From: Zasmidium citrigriseum
Taxonomy: Eukaryota; Ascomycota; Dothideomycetes; Mycosphaerellales; Mycosphaerellaceae
DNA length: 64,000 bases
Assembly: GCA_002786025.1 (NCBI GenBank)
Contig: NHNW01000040.1
Location: 248,001-312,000 of the forward strand
Direction: 5' to 3'
The translations under genes were made by a program, and so were the position numbers. This document shows positions 62,318 to 64,000 of the stretch, piece by piece (the stretch's first letter is position 1; the number at the start of each line of letters is the position of its first letter). The notes under the pieces are model-generated. The model did no database searches. It was not told the DNA's origin and saw nothing but the letters and a program-made list of their open reading frames with translations.

Positions 62318-62939
62318 GACTCTGCGGGCGGCGGTGGGTGGTCTGTCGCATGTCCAGCGGGCGTGTCATGGGAAGTCGGGAGGAAGGTGTTATGGCATGT
62401 TTGCCCCGGCGTGCGTGAGCCTCCTTTCAGCAGATGAAATTGGACGGTTATGCAGGAGCTGCGATGTTTGTGGCTTTGAATAGTAGCGTTGCTCGTGCGC
62501 GGTGATCTAATGCAGGGATGTGGAATGGGTAAGGAGCGGATACGGGTCTTCGATTTAGCGACGCTGTTAATGAAAACTTGATGTGCTCCCAGTAAATTTA
62601 GTGAGAGTTTTGGTGAGAGCTGAGCCGCTCTCTACCAGCTTCGTAGCTGCCATTTACCACCATCGTTCCTGTGATGCTTTGCTTTGCTGACAGCCCACCC
62701 GCATCATTGGCCGCAAACAACCCAAACCCTCACAACCTTTGTTTCCACAATCCAAAACACCCGTCGACACGCCAGCACTACTCCGTGCTCTTGCCTACAA
62801 AATATCCACCTCGCCTGGAGCCAAAGCATCCCCGTCCGCCGTCATTACCTTGACGCAGGAGAAGGACGCCGTTGCATCAGACTGCAGAGTCCAAGCTCAA
62901 CAACAACATTCCAGTCAACAAACGGATACGATAGGCACC
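62318..62939. promoter_or_regulatory. Divergent promoter region (HAUS6-like / HD gene)
   Basis: A 622-bp gap between two divergent start codons, presumed to contain both promoters. No clear element recognised. Confidence 0.4.
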
Positions 62940-63945
62940 ATGGCTCCAGAAGCAGTGCAGACCAATGACACGCCCAGTAAACACTCACTTTGTAACGAGC
63001 ATGACGTACATCGTCACTAATGTTGTACGACAGAACCCACGTCGGGCCTGTTGACGCCGTCACACGCCGATGACCACTGGACACCAGAGACCGGTACGTG
63101 AAAGCATGCGCAATCCAAATCCAAGGCTGGAGCAAAAGTCCTCCGTGAGCCTACCTGTATTCTAGCCACAGCCCCAAAGAACACTTCACTAACAATCCTT
63201 ATCAGTCCTATCGACTCTCCCACAGAGACCGCAAACAGGCTCGAACTCACCTCTCCCCTTCTTCCACCTCCTCGAGCGCCTCAAGACGACCAAGCGCGAA
63301 GGCTGGCGCCGCTTCGACATCCACCATGGCGAATCGATAGCCGACCACATGTACCGCATGTCCATCATCACCATGCTCTGCCCACCTAGCCTCGCCCCAC
63401 GGATAAACCTGCAGCGCTGTACGATGATGGCTCTCGTGCACGACATGGCAGAACTGCTGGTTGGAGACATCACGCCCGTGGACGGAGTGACCAAGAGCGA
63501 GAAGAGCCGGCGTGAAGCCGAGACCATGGACTACCTCACCAAGTCTTCGCTCGGAAACGTCCACGGCGGGGCGGCGGGCATGAACATTCGCGAGCTGTGG
63601 CAAGAGTACGAGGACAGCGAGACGCTGGAATCGCACTTTGTGCATGACGTCGATAAGATGGAGTTGCTGCTGCAGATGATCGAGTACGAGCGGCAACATG
63701 AGGGTAAAGTTGACCTGGGCGAATTCAGTCGCGTGGCGAAGCGCATCGTGCTGCCAGAGGTGCAGCAGTGGGCGAGCGAGTTGCTGGCCGAGCGCCAGGC
63801 ATTTTGGATGGAGAAAGTGGGCAAGCAGCCAAGCGGTGTGCAGGATATTAGTGAAGAAATGAAACAGAAGCAGGACGAGTACTACGGCAATGGCGCCGAT
63901 GCTACCGTCAATGGCAACGGTACCGTGGCGCCAGGCGGAAACTGA
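62940..63945 (+). CDS. HD-domain 5'-deoxynucleotidase-like protein (HDDC2/YGK1 type)
   Basis: Exons 62940-62976, 63034-63093 and 63206-63945 give 278 residues with consistent phases (GTAAAC, GTACGT donors; ACAG, TCAG acceptors). The family core is FFHLLERLKTTKREGWRRF, then GESIADHMYRMSIITMLC, ALVHDMAELLVGDITPVDGV and KSEKSRREAETMDYL. The His and His-Asp metal ligands and the Glu/Asp of ELLVGD are intact. Relatives (human HDDC2, yeast Ygk1) hydrolyse deoxynucleoside monophosphates. The C-terminal 40 residues (GNGADATVNGNGTVAPGGN) are low complexity. The small first exon (12 codons) is the least certain part. Confidence 0.88.
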
Positions 63946-64000
63946 AGGAAATGGAGCGCAGTGAGGGAGGCCGCGGCATACCTAGGCTTGATATGATGCA
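63946..64000. other. 3' flank at the right window edge
   Basis: Only 55 bp after the HD-gene stop codon. Nothing to report. Confidence 0.4.

Overview
The window is nuclear DNA from a filamentous ascomycete. The evidence is short GT-AG introns (about 45-65 nt, with CTGAC/CTAAC-type branch sites), about one gene per 2.5 kb, and typical mould genes: a HET-domain protein, an Msb2-type signalling mucin, a PDR ABC transporter, a Zn2Cys6 factor and Polycomb EED. A dothideomycete, perhaps of the Mycosphaerellaceae, is my best guess, but that placement is inference. I saw no tRNA, rRNA, CRISPR array or intact transposon. Exon joins were worked out by hand from splice signals, reading-frame phase and family motifs.

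Layout. 1-6.4 kb: a nuclear-type protein running off the left edge (-), an F-box-like protein (+), a 'DLYEGNF' paralogue (+) and the PRC2 subunit EED (-). 7.8-20 kb: a PAS protein (+), an MFS drug/H+ antiporter (-), the ER syntaxin Ufe1 (+), a four-exon Zn2Cys6 factor (-), a MAPEG protein (+) and aspartate aminotransferase (-). 20.6-30.0 kb: an accessory island of F-box-like 'LPxELRNxIYE' genes containing five intact genes, two genes broken by in-frame TAG codons, one 3'-end relic and a 72-bp tandem duplication. 30.2-37.5 kb: Tip41 (-) and Aurora kinase (+) sharing a 280-bp promoter, the ATP23 protease (-) and the Msb2 mucin (-). 37.5-48.2 kb: a long Msb2 upstream region, a PDR-type ABC transporter (-) and a degraded F-box-like gene. 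49-64 kb: a Yrb2/RanBP3-like protein (+), a short-chain dehydrogenase (+), a multi-pass membrane protein (+), a HET protein (+), a carboxymuconolactone decarboxylase-like protein (-), a HAUS6-like augmin protein (-) and an HD-domain nucleotidase-like protein (+).

The most unusual content is the F-box-like expansion. Six members, on both strands and up to 25 kb apart, share a composite promoter element about 180-280 bp upstream of the start codon. It is a distal CATGTG/CACATG box followed by a proximal GGCGC(GC)TAG box. Most members also carry a 5'-UTR intron, which in four of them ends directly at the ATG. Two of the three in-frame TAG codons align with glutamine in paralogues, so they look like CAG-to-TAG changes. 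Together this suggests a recently expanding, co-regulated and partly decaying gene family.
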